From the NCBI GenBank assembly GCA_037957365.1, contig JARHVA010002128.1, positions 721,501-785,500 on the forward strand: a DNA stretch of 64,000 bases, given 5' to 3'. This DNA is from Torreya grandis. Taxonomy: Eukaryota; Streptophyta; Pinopsida; Cupressales; Taxaceae. Shown in pieces: positions 40,601-50,733 of this stretch. The number at the start of each line of letters is the position of its first letter. The first letter of the stretch is position 1. A program made the position numbers and the translations under genes. Under the pieces are notes generated by a model. It worked only from the letters and a program-made list of their open reading frames with translations, was not told the DNA's origin and searched no databases.

Positions 40601-42159
40601 TGTTCCCAAAATTTGATACTTCAAGATTTTGAGAGATACCCCTTTTAATTTTTTTTCATCTTAATAGTATGTGTATGTTAGTTGTGTTGTTTGAATTCAG
40701 TCTTTAGAATAAAGGATTTGGGTCCTATTTATGTTTGTTTTTATTTTTTTATTGTCCTCTTAATTTCTTTAGGTTCCTCCAAAAGATTGAAAACACCAAC
40801 TTAAAATCATCACCCATATCCTCCATCCATCCATTTTTATAGCTTGAAGGTAACTAAACTCATTTTTTAATGCAAATTCAGTTCTCTGAGTTACTTTACA
40901 TCCTTAAAAATAGTTTAAGTTGTCTTGAAAACCTAACTCACACTTCCCAGACCAAATCAGGTTTATCAAGGAAATGTTCTTATGCAAATTAAATAATTTA
41001 AGTAGTTCACAAAACCCGATTAACATTTCCAAGACGTTATTAGGTTCTTGGGAATACTTTACTTATAAATTTTATAAGTAAAAAAATTTTAGGTTTATGA
41101 ACTTGATTTAATTATAATCAAAGACTCGATTAGGATTATGAGACTATTTTTCTTATAAAGGCCTAAAATAAGTAAAGTAATTTGAAAAACTTGGTCAACA
41201 AGGTAAGCTGACATGGAATTGGTACACTTGTAATTAATGCATTGGAAAATATAAAAAATTTGAATTTACACCTCATTTCCACCTCACTCTAAGTCATAAA
41301 AACTAAATAATTACCTCTACAAACTTTGATCTAAGCATTTTTGATCCTTGGAGCAATTTTGACCATTTCCTTTCGTGACTTACTTGCAATTAAGGTAGGT
41401 AGATTTTTTAATTTCATTATTTTATTCTTATTTGTTTCTTTTTAAGGTTTGGTTTTTCCTCTATTTTTCTTTTTTTTTCCATTATTTTTTCTCTATTAGG
41501 GTTTGAGTACTCATCTTCTTTTTCATTTTCATTATTGAAATCATCATTTTAAGCCAAAAAAGTATAGTTACAGACCTTGTTATGAATTTTCCATGTCAAA
41601 AGTCAAAAGATCAAAAAAAATTCTAAAGATTCCCTGATTTCTTAGAACAAATCAGGTATATCAGTCACCTTAACTTGTTTTAGGTTTATACCTACTTGTA
41701 ACTTATCTTGAGAAACCTAAGTCCCAAAGATTGATCCAATTAGGTTTTCTATTACTTATCACTTGTTTCTAAAGATATAAGTAATCAATATTTGTAAACT
41801 TGAAGTCTTAAGTTTTCACAAACATGAAGTCTTACACCTTGGAGAACCCAAAGTCTTCTACTAGTAAGAACCCAAAGCCTTTTAATGTTGAAAATGTGAA
41901 GTCTTGTAACATTGCAAATTTAAATTTATCTCCTACTACTGTAAACCCAAAAATGATTAACTTAAAAGAGAAACTTAAATGTGTGTTAAGACTTTTATCT
42001 TAAAATCAAGTTACTTAAGTTTTTGTAAATACTTGTTCTTTTAAAAGTTTTTGGAAATTTTTGAGAGTTAGAAAAGTATCTAAACTAATCTCATTCCTAG
42101 ATTTCTCAATCCTTTGAAGTATTCAATGAGTATCTTAAAACATTTACCAAGTGTTATTT

Positions 42160-45100
42160 AGAATTCAAAGGAGTAAATATTTGGGTTGAAAGCATTAGGA
42201 AGGTTAGAGGGGAAAGTAGAAAAAGTAAAAAAATAAATTAAAGTCATTGAAGAGGTCCCATAATTAGTATTTGAAATTCTTGAATTGATTAAGAAGCTTA
42301 AGAGAAAAGTAAAGGCAAATAAAGTAACAATCCAAGAACCCACAATGAAGTATGAATATAAAGGGTATCCTATTGAATCATCCATTTCATAAAAAATCAT
42401 TGAGATAAGTGACATAGACATGGGGTATGTGTCTATTACTAAGCTCTTAGAAAGATCCAAGGCTACTGTAAAGACTCCACTTCTGAATACCATGACCAAT
42501 AGTGGAATTATACAAGTAGTAGCTTTCCCTAGCTTTGCTTAGCTTCCTGAGTTTGTACTTACATGTGAAAAATATTATGATTCCTTATCTAGAGTAATAA
42601 GGGATACTGCTGGGAATGTATTTATATGACTTGATGTTCAATATTTTAACTATTGCTTAAAAATCCCAACATCACCAAAGTTAATTGACATATCAATGGA
42701 GATAGTTGAGAAGCAATGAGAAACCAAGATGCCTGAATGCATCAAGATCACAAATACTTACTACCTGAGAAAGGTCAAGCAACCCTCAAGGTTTCCCAAA
42801 CACCTTGTTAGGTCTGATTTCATTTAATAAGTAGATGATATTATTCAACTATTATGTAGAATCAATAGACAAAAGAATGCTAAATGGTTTTCACCATGGA
42901 TGTATACTTACATCAGAACCATTGATGTAACCTAGAGTTCTTCTAAGATTGATTGGGAAAAAATGATCAGTGATAACATTGATCAACAATTAAATAATGT
43001 ATTTTAGACTTTTGATTTCAAGATGACATCATATTTGGTATATGCAACAGCTTCCATTGGGGATTTTTCAAGGTTAAGGACCATTGATGCTTTATAAATA
43101 GTACTAATCTATGAATTTTATCCTCAACTGGTCCTTGAAAGGTATTACAAATACTACATCATAGTGAATGATAGTTTCTTTTATGAGCTTATTTGCAAAT
43201 TGGGAAAACCATTAAATCATAAAAGGGTGTCAAATGAAGCATGGGATGTAGTGGATTTGTATGGATGTATTTTTATCCAGTTTTATGACTTCACTTATCT
43301 TAGAATAAGAGGATTCTCAGGATCACCACTTAAGCTACCAAGATACCAAAGTGACAAGTGGATCTTGATGGAAATGAGTAGACAATTAGTTGAGTTACAT
43401 GATTTGTAATTCAAAACATATAAGGTAGTTATTAACTTTCTAATCGTTATTGATAACTATCAATGTCCTAGCATATACAAAGCTAGGAATGTGTAGAAAA
43501 AAATCTATCATCATTATACTCAAGTTTATTTTGAGGCCAGAGCAAATTTTGATTATAGAGGTGTTGCTTAAAACATAGTTTCTCTTAAGTATACTCATGT
43601 CCTAGCACTAGAGGATTTTTGGATGGATTATAGAAATGACTTTGAGATAAGAAGAGATAATAGTAGGTTAATTGTAGAGAAAATTTGAGCCTTTAATTTA
43701 TCAATTATTCCAGAGGATTTGCAGGATGATGACATGGTTGTTAGGGATGCTTTCTAGGTAACATGAGAAGATAGGGCCCCACTTCCAACAATTATCTTGG
43801 GTAATGATCATGATAAGATAATTGAAGAGAGAACTTTAAATGTTTTGACAATGACTTTTAATTGGCTTTTAAACAAGGGATATTACATGAAAATATTCTT
43901 AAGTAAAACTGCTTTTGTGGAATAGAAAATAAAATAAGTAAATCGAGGATAAAGTAGTCGAGGTCCCATAAAGAAGTTAAGGCCCAATAATAATGTGGAT
44001 GAAAATTTCTTAGTAGTAAAATAAAAGTATTGTAATTTATGTTCCATCTACTACTTCTACTCAAGTTCCTTAAATTTTTCCCTCATCTCCTAAGGAGCAT
44101 GGCACAAAATCCTCAGAAAAGAATTCTAAAATAAAGTGATTCCTTCTCCTCTTACTTCTTCTCCAAAATATGCAATGCCCCCACCTCCTTCAGATGAACC
44201 ATCTCATGCTAAAGAAGAACTCAACAAGGTAAAGGTTGAGGAGACTCTAGCATCACAGAAGGAAGGATCAATAAAAGAAAAGGAACAAGAGATAAGACCT
44301 AAAAAATAAGCTATTGAAAAAATTATAGATAAAGGAAAAGATAAAGTGGAAATAGAAAAATAACCTCCTGCACAAAAAGCTTCTCCATAGGTGTTGGTAA
44401 CTAGAATTCAATAGCATGCAATAAACACACACCCAATTATGTCCACCAATATAAATTTTTCATCTTGGCTAGCTTTGCAAATAGTTCTAGGGACCAAATA
44501 AGTAATCAATCTTGAAGAAGTGGATCTATAGTTGTTAATGAGTTTAGAGAAAAGAGGGAATAAATCTAAGTAAGTAAAGGTGACCTTAAAATTGATAATT
44601 GAGTCCTCAAGGCATAAATTTTCTAAGATAACAACTCCACCACCTAGAGTCAACAAAGGAGAAGTGACTAATGAGAGCTTATCAATCGCAAGAGTATCCC
44701 TTGGAGAAGTTACAATGGATGGAATTAAACAAGATACTCAGACATTGATTAATACTCTCTTTAGAAATCTAGATGAAGAGAAAGTTGTTAAAAACAAGTT
44801 AAAGGAACATAATGATCAATTATGCCAAATAATTGTAAAAGTGGTGAAGTCTATCCCTCAACAATCATTACTCCCAAATACTATGATTACTTAGCAAGTA
44901 ATTACTAAAGTATAAGAAATTAGAGATAAAGATAGGGAAATTGAGAGGTTGATTGAAAAGATGAGACAAAAAGCTAAGAAATGTTTTCCACTTAGTAAAG
45001 ATGCTTAAAGTGATCTTCTAGGTAAGATAATAGAAATGAGCACAATAAAAATTGAATTATAAAATGAAAATGGTCTTTTAAAACTCAAACAAGAAAGTCT

Positions 45101-45590
45101 TGAAGACATTTTAAAATTAGATGAGAAAATTGTAGTTGAGGAATAAATTGCTTCTTTTTTGAAGAAAATAAAGTAGGAAGATTATCTCATTTATTTTTGT
45201 TTAATCATCCTTCTAGATATAGATGAGGAAATGAAGATGATAGAAGAAGAGTCACATGATGTCAATGGTGATCTTGAAGATTGATTCTTTGGAATCATAG
45301 GTATATGGACAACTGATATCCTAAGAATAGATAAATAGTTGATAGAACAGTTCAAGAGAAGAATATACACAGTCATGACTCCTTTTACAACTAAGTCTAT
45401 CAAAGTGATAATGAATTTTCAAATATAATTGAAAAGGATAAGTCCAAGGATTGAGAAAGCAAAAGGTCAAAGTAAAAAGATAGAAAGGGAAATAGTAAGA
45501 TTTGAAATACAGAGACAGGCATTTACAAAACTAGATGAAGGAGTCATCTAATCAATAATTTCCTAGCACATCAAGTATAGATAAAAATGT
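42160..45590 (+). pseudogene. ORF X: large unknown protein relic in the element F 3' region
   Basis: The third plus-strand frame is readable over most of 42,240-45,590, about 1,100 codons, with many stops of the TAG/TAA/TGA type and a likely frameshift near 44,050. The N-terminal half is a mixed globular region with a conserved-looking core at about 43,160-43,410 (GCIFIQFYDFTYLRIRGF followed by G-x-P-x-K-L-P-x-Y). A Pro/Ser-rich linker follows at about 44,060-44,220. The C-terminal half is highly charged and helical (KEEL-K-KVEE..., about 44,210-45,540), as in a long coiled coil. I do not recognise a named domain. It is not Gag, protease, polymerase, integrase or PMD. Its place between pol and the right end recalls extra or env-like genes of some plant Ty3/gypsy elements, but no signal peptide or membrane segment is evident. 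Confidence 0.5.
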
Positions 45591-45918
45591 AGAGATCATG
45601 TTCAAGAATTGGATTAATCATGTCTGAAGATTGAAGTAGATTTTGTCTTTTCTTTCACTTTCCTTCTCTAATTTTTATTCAAGTATCTTTACTTGAAGTC
45701 TTTTTATGAAAGTAAAATACTTCATCTAGTTTTACACTGCATGCAAAGAATTTTTATTCAATTCAAACAAGAAACATGAAGAAGGCTACTTGGCATTGAT
45801 CACTGCATGACATGAAGGAGAGTTTTAAGGAAGTTTTTACTCAATGGTTTCTAATTTTAGTGCATCACATGAGAAATTTAAGAAATTGTTTCCTTTTTGG
45901 ATTCTAGTTTTAGTTTTG

Positions 45919-45926
45919 TATAAATA
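45919..45926 (+). promoter_or_regulatory. Candidate TATA box of element F
   Basis: TATAAATA within 'gttttgtataaatataaatgc', downstream of ORF X and upstream of the right end. If the giant LTR model is right, this would be the core promoter for the genomic RNA. Confidence 0.35.
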
Positions 45927-46394
45927 TAAATGCTAGCCTATGTGCCAAAGGATGAAAAAAAATTGGCAAAGAAGAAATGATAGAAAACTATACAAGTCAG
46001 TTTAAGAAATCCAAAACTTATGTTTGAGATAATCGGATTTTCTTGTATGAGTTGTACTGGAATTGAATAAGAAGATAATTGGATTTTTTGAAGAACTTTG
46101 TGTCTAAAGGGAATTATTTCTTGTGTTCTATGAATAACAAATGGTAAACTTTGTGTTACCCTTAAATCTGAATTGAATTCTTAGTTTTCTTAAGTTATTT
46201 ACTGAAAAGTTATCTCTTTAAATTGTTTATCTACTTGCATGGATATAATAAACTCTAAAAAAGCTATCTATTGTGAAATGCAAACTCTATTTCCTCAAAC
46301 ACAGTAATTCTTTTCTTATTATCCATCTTCTTTCAAAATTGTTAAAACCAACCACTTACTTACTACAAAATCTCTTTGTTATGGTTCATGAATG

Positions 46395-46399
46395 AAGAC
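46395..46399. other. Element G target site duplication (left)
   Basis: AAGAC immediately before the TGTAGAC LTR start. The identical AAGAC follows the 3' LTR at 63,452-63,456. Five base pairs is the normal size for Ty3/gypsy integration. Confidence 0.95.
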
Positions 46400-46745
46400 T
46401 GTAGACGCCGAAAAAGTGTCTAACCCTTGGTCCTTTCTCCCTCCTAGTCCTCCTTGGGCCCTAACCCACCTAAGTCTTATTAATTGGAAATAATCAACTA
46501 TTTTTAATTAAATAAGTCCCTTTAACCCCTCCCTCCTTTGACACCTCGCCTAGGACACCTCGCCTAGACACCTCACCTTAGACTAATTCTCCTCCTATGA
46601 CTCACTCAAGATCTCTCCATAATTCTTCTAACCTCCTAACAAACTCTCGTGCGTATTTAGCACAACCCTCGGCATTCTCCAACGCATAAGAACACTTGGC
46701 AGATAAAAAATGGGCTTGGTGGCTTGTTCTGCCCATTCTAACCCC

Positions 46746-46796
46746 GCCGATGTTGGCCACATATCGGCTGATGCCAGCGGAATCGCCGACATCAGT
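46746..46796. repeat. Palindrome cluster 1 (5' LTR)
   Basis: Three units related to ACCGACGTCGGT starting at 46,746, 46,767 and 46,785 (steps 21 and 18 bp). The 3' LTR equivalent at about 62,399-62,449 keeps more perfect units. Confidence 0.8.
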
Positions 46797-47348
46797 TATA
46801 CTTAACTGACTTCTCTTCTTCTTTCTGGGTAATCACAATCAAAATTAGAAGTTTTCGAATCTCAGGGGATCTAACAGGTGAATCTCTCTCCCAGTGAAAC
46901 AAAGCTCTGGTGCTCTTGCTTTCTGGTGTTTTGGCATCTTGTTTTCTTGCAGGGATCAGCATACTTGACAACTTCTCTCAGGCACTGAGATCTTGTATCC
47001 AACATTTTGTACTGGGACTGCATGCTATCTTCAACTATTCAACACAGCTAAGTATTTGTGCTATTTTTTTATTTCTATATCATTTCATTTATATCAAATA
47101 CTTTGTCTTCTGTCTATTCCAATATCCTTCACCAAAATCTTCTCTGTTCTTCACGGAGAGGCTGAAAAGCCCTCTATCCTGTCCATCCGCCTTTCGCCTC
47201 TGTCACTTATCCAGTCTATTCCCAGACAATATTCTCTGTCCCTTAAACCTCAAATAGTCCCACATAGACCCCAGACCCTCAGACAAGACCATAGACTATC
47301 CTACAGCCCTGAAACCAATCCTGTAACCAGCTCTTGACTATTGCCCCG

Positions 47349-47421
47349 ACCGACACCAGTCACTTCCCCAACTGACGTCAGCAACATTCTGACCGATGAC
47401 GGCAATACCACCGACGTCGGT
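47349..47421. repeat. Palindrome cluster 2 (5' LTR)
   Basis: Four units at 47,349, 47,371, 47,392 and 47,410 (steps 22, 21 and 18 bp). The last is a perfect ACCGACGTCGGT. The 3' LTR counterpart is at about 63,005-63,077. Confidence 0.85.
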
Positions 47422-47798
47422 GAATGTGTTTACCAGATTATAGCTTATCAGGTACGCATTTGTTTTTAGTCTTTTCTTTTCACATCTTTCATTATTTCTC
47501 TTTTCTGTCTCTATCATATTCTGTCTTAAACAATGGATTGTCATCCTTGAAGAAGCCTTGGCGCTTCTAGGACCAAGCTTTTGCTTGGTAATCCACTCTC
47601 TTATCAACTAATATTCTTCATGTTTTTAGTGTTTATCTTTTTCAGGTGTTATTCCTTCACAACCAAAGAGGAGTATTCACAGCGTCTGGATTTACGGTGC
47701 GCAAATTATATCTAGGTACTTCACAAGCCTTGTCCATTATTTCTTTAGTTTCTTCTCTCTCTTAAATCTGAAAAACAAAATTTTGAATAGAAACATTC

Positions 47799-47816
47799 TG
47801 GCATGCCCGGTGGGAC
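47799..47816 (+). other. Element G primer binding site
   Basis: TGGCATGCCCGGTGGGAC starts three bases after the 5' LTR. TGG pairs with the tRNA CCA end. The tRNA species was not assigned. Element C has an almost identical site at 17,137-17,154 on the minus strand. Confidence 0.7.
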
Positions 47817-48907
47817 CCCTTTAGGGCCTTCCTTGGGTTCCCTTTTTTCTATATTCATTTAGTTGCATTAGGCTTCTTAACCTTCATCCCTTCTTCTTTT
47901 CTAAAAAAAAAAAAATCATAAGCAGGAAAATAAAAAGAACTCTTTCTTACTTTTTCTTGCATTTTCTAGACTAGAAAGAAAAATCATTTTCTTCAAACCC
48001 TTTCTCCAATTTGTTTTCATTCCAATATCATATTTCGATTTGGGACTTTAAAACTTGTTGCATTTCATTTCTTGCTTTCTTGCATCTTTTTAGTCCACAT
48101 CTAGTAACTTAAACGCATATTGAATAAACCGTAGATCACATGATGTTACACTACCAGACCACAAGCACTCAATAAAACATAAAACACACTTGAGACAAGG
48201 CCCGTCTGGGATTTCATCACCCAGCGGACAACCTTACCCCTACCCGGCAATCCTACTTAGATTTCACCACCAAGGGGAAAGCCAACTCTATTCTCTGGCA
48301 GAGTATAAACTATAGTGAAAGTATCTATTGGCTAAGCGAAACCAGCTAACCACTGGAATCGTGAAGTGAGGGGAGCTTGATCCTTAGCACCAGGCCTGTA
48401 CGAAAGCTAATACAGATTTTTGAGCACCTTAACTACCTAAAACCATCTTTAGATTGCCTATTCTAGGACCCTTCTTATAGCCAACTTCCTCAAACATCTT
48501 ATTAAGGCATAAGCCATACGATCCTAATAAAATTATTTATAGGGATTTAACGCTAGGCTCTGTCTGTCATCACCACATTTTCTATTTTTATCTGTCTTTT
48601 TTGAGCTGGTAAGGACATTTTCCTCATTTCCAAAAACTTTTTTTCTGAGATTTTGGAAAATAGTAACCGACATCGGTCCTATAACCGACGTCGGCAACTT
48701 CTCTTAACTGGCATCAGTCATCTGACCGACATCGGCAGTCTCCTTTACCGACATCAGTTTTTATACCGACGTCGGTCTCTGTCAATTTTCTTTTTTTCAA
48801 AAACCAGCAAGCTTAAAATCCAACTTTTTGACTGTCTAATCATCCATTCTGGTTTTCTGAGACTGACAGAACACAGTTTTCTGAAACCTGCCCCTTTCCA
48901 GCCTTGA
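47817..48907 (+). other. Element G untranslated leader
   Basis: A 1.1 kb non-coding leader with a T-rich first half, an A13 run near 47,904, and a block at about 48,190-48,420 with structured-looking 'ttcatcaccc...ccggcaatcc...ttcaccacc' repeats. It ends with palindrome cluster 3 just upstream of gag. RNA packaging and dimerisation signals usually lie here, but none can be proved by eye. Confidence 0.6.
48666..48776. repeat. Palindrome cluster 3 (leader, just before gag)
   Basis: Six 12 bp units at 48,666, 48,684, 48,707, 48,725, 48,747 and 48,765. Two are perfect or near-perfect ACCGACGTCGGY, two are ACCGACATCGGY and two are more diverged. Steps alternate 18, 23, 18, 22, 18 bp, that is pairs repeated every 40-41 bp. 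The last unit ends about 130 bp before the gag ATG. Confidence 0.92.
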
Positions 48908-50733
48908 ATGGTTTTGACACGCAGTCAAACCAAGGCCCTTCTTGACCACGCTAGTCAACAACCGCTTCCACCTTCACCACCTACAACCAGTCAAATAATG
49001 GAGTTCAACTCGAAAACTGAAAGAACTCCCATTCGTCCAACCCCGCCTCAAACTCCTATCATCCCAGAAGGGGACCAAGACTTTGCACGGTTTTTAGACC
49101 TTAACGTTAAAGCCTTGCAACACTATCTCGCCAATAGCCAAAGGCGAGACTCCCTAGGCAACCCAATCTATGGGATGCCAACTTCCTTAATTGACACAAG
49201 AATCACATCAACTGCCCCTACCATTCAACCATTAGACAACACCTCCACCAATAACCCAATGGTATCTTACCTTCAGAACGTAACCTCTCCATCTAAACCT
49301 ATCTCCATGGGGGTTCCGATACTCCCTCAACCTCAAGTCACTCAACCAAACCCCACACCTTTCCAAAACCTTTTAGTCTCTATTCCCCCTACTCTTGCCC
49401 CCATCAACACAAGGGTAGTTTATCCGTCAACAAGCGTAGCCACTCCTCAACCATCCTTGACGGCCCCTATTCAACCTATGCCTACCAACCCCATAACACA
49501 AGTGCCTTTGGCCCCAACTTTCGCTCCAATAACCAGTTATCCATATGTTGCGTCTATGCAACCATCCACGTCATATGCCCCTCCCAATATCTTTCAAGCG
49601 CCTTATAATCTAGGGGGTGCTCCACTTACCAATCCGTCAGCAGATATCGTCAAGATGCTGATGGATAAAATGTCCAGCTTAGAGACTTCTGTTTTAGGCT
49701 CACGTAATGTTCTATCATATGAGCAAATTTGCAATAAGCCTATTCATCCTTCCGTTCCAATTAGACCATACCCCAACCAGTGGGAGCTTCCCAAATTTTT
49801 GTGCTTTCAAAGCAAGGAAGACCCACAGCAACATTTACGGGCATTTAGACATGCCTGCTATCTTATCGCCCATGATGACGCATTACTCTTGCGCACGTTT
49901 CTTATGTCCCTTTCTGGCACTGCGCTCGACTGGTACAGCTCCATTCCCAGCCATTCCCTTTTCACCTTTACACAACTAGCGCAGCTCTTTCTTGACCATT
50001 TCTCCATTAACATTACCAAAAAGGTTTCAATCACAGACCTTTACACCATTCGTCAATTTGAGGACGAATCAGTAGCTAATTTTGTTGCTCGCTGGAGAGG
50101 TCTCATCAACCAACTCTCATTTTCCTTACCTCAAACTGAACTTATCAAACTATTCTCCCGAGCTTGCGCCAAACACATTTCTTCTACTTTGAGGGTTCAG
50201 ACCTTCCGTACTTTTGACGAAGCCTTCACGATGGCCCGTAACTTGAATTATGTGCCATCGAGGAGAACAAAGTCAAGTTACAGAGCAAGAACCCCAACTC
50301 CAAGACTAATGACTCTTCTTCATCTAAACCTTCATCATCAAATCCTAAGTCTAAAGCTGCAGCTAATGCTATGGCCGTTAGACTCTCATCTTCTTCATCC
50401 AATCAAGCTGAACCCTCCACATCTCAGAGCACCACCCGTCAATTCCAGCAGTGGTACGTTCAAAGACAATATACTCCTCTTGGAGAATCTTACGCATCTA
50501 TACTGGAAAAACTTGTCAAACAAGGGATTATCAACCTTCCCCAGATTCGACCACCACCACAATTCGATCCCTCATGCGCCATCCCTGCGTGGTACAGGGA
50601 AAATGACTTCTGCAATTTCCACCGTGTCAAGGGTCATGACACAAGAAACTGTAAAACTTTCAAAAACATAGTCCAAGACATGCTTGAAAAGGGAGAGCTT
50701 ATTCTAGATAATCCTAATGCACCTTCAAACTAG
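48908..50733 (+). pseudogene. gag: Element G Gag (one frameshift)
   Basis: Starts at ATG 48,908 (MVLTRSQTKALLDHAS) in frame 2. A long Pro/Ser/Thr/Gln-rich N-terminal region is followed by the retrotransposon gag core at about residues 290-450. That core contains WELPKFLCFQSKEDPQQHL, GTALDWYSSIPSHSLFTF, LYTIRQFEDESVANFVARW and TFDEAFTMARNL. Near 50,258 the coding frame moves to frame 1, where it continues with a Ser-rich linker and a knuckle module: ESYASILEKL, then C-x2-H-x4-H-x4-C at 50,611-50,652 (CNFHRVKGHDTRNC). It stops at TAG 50,731-50,733, possibly a mutation, since frame 1 reopens soon after. The product would coat and package the element RNA. The frame 2 tail to 50,671 is out of frame relative to the family. 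Confidence 0.85.

Larger units (their letters stand above)
36668..46399 (+). mobile_element. Element F: broken Ty3/gypsy element, left part
   Basis: A plus-strand Ty3/gypsy insertion into family R copy 2. It has a truncated 5' repeat (36,668-37,570), pol relics (37,571-40,430), a polypurine tract, and then a second copy of the repeat that runs on into ORF X. It continues after element G at 63,457-63,625. Primer site, gag and protease are missing, which fits one deletion joining the 5' repeat directly to pol. The outer limits are defined by the interrupted family R sequence rather than by clean TG/CA ends, so the 6 kb size of its right LTR is an inference. Confidence 0.65.
40601..46399 (+). 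repeat. Element F 3' LTR candidate, giant, holding ORF X (continues at 63,457)
   Basis: It starts at a polypurine tract with the same sequence as 36,668. Its first 905 bp match the truncated 5' repeat. No other boundary is visible until the family R target resumes at 63,631, so after removing element G the LTR would be about 5.97 kb. A TATA box at 45,919 about 650 bp before the end would give a long U3 of about 5.3 kb containing ORF X. The alternative is a 0.9+ kb LTR followed by an unrelated or tandem element. The deleted 5' copy prevents a direct test inside the window. Confidence 0.45.
46400..47795 (+). repeat. Element G 5' LTR (1,396 bp)
   Basis: Begins TGTAGACGCCGAAAAAGTG and ends TTTTGAATAGAAACA. 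Compared with the 3' LTR it has a 13 bp tandem gain of the ACACCTCGCCTAG unit near 46,555-46,585. Two palindrome clusters lie at 46,746-46,796 and 47,349-47,421; about 20 of the roughly 50 inter-LTR substitutions fall in these clusters. Apparent open frames inside (for example 46,910-47,257) occur in both LTRs but have no recognisable domain. Confidence 0.95.

Noticed and set aside
46910..47337. Overlapping 114-115 residue open frames within the element G LTRs
   Set aside because: They recur in both LTRs only because the LTRs are duplicates. Composition is T/C-driven and no domain is visible.
48666..48776. Regularly spaced palindromes as a CRISPR array
   Set aside because: Units are only 12 bp, spacers are 6-11 bp, and the setting is a plant retrotransposon.
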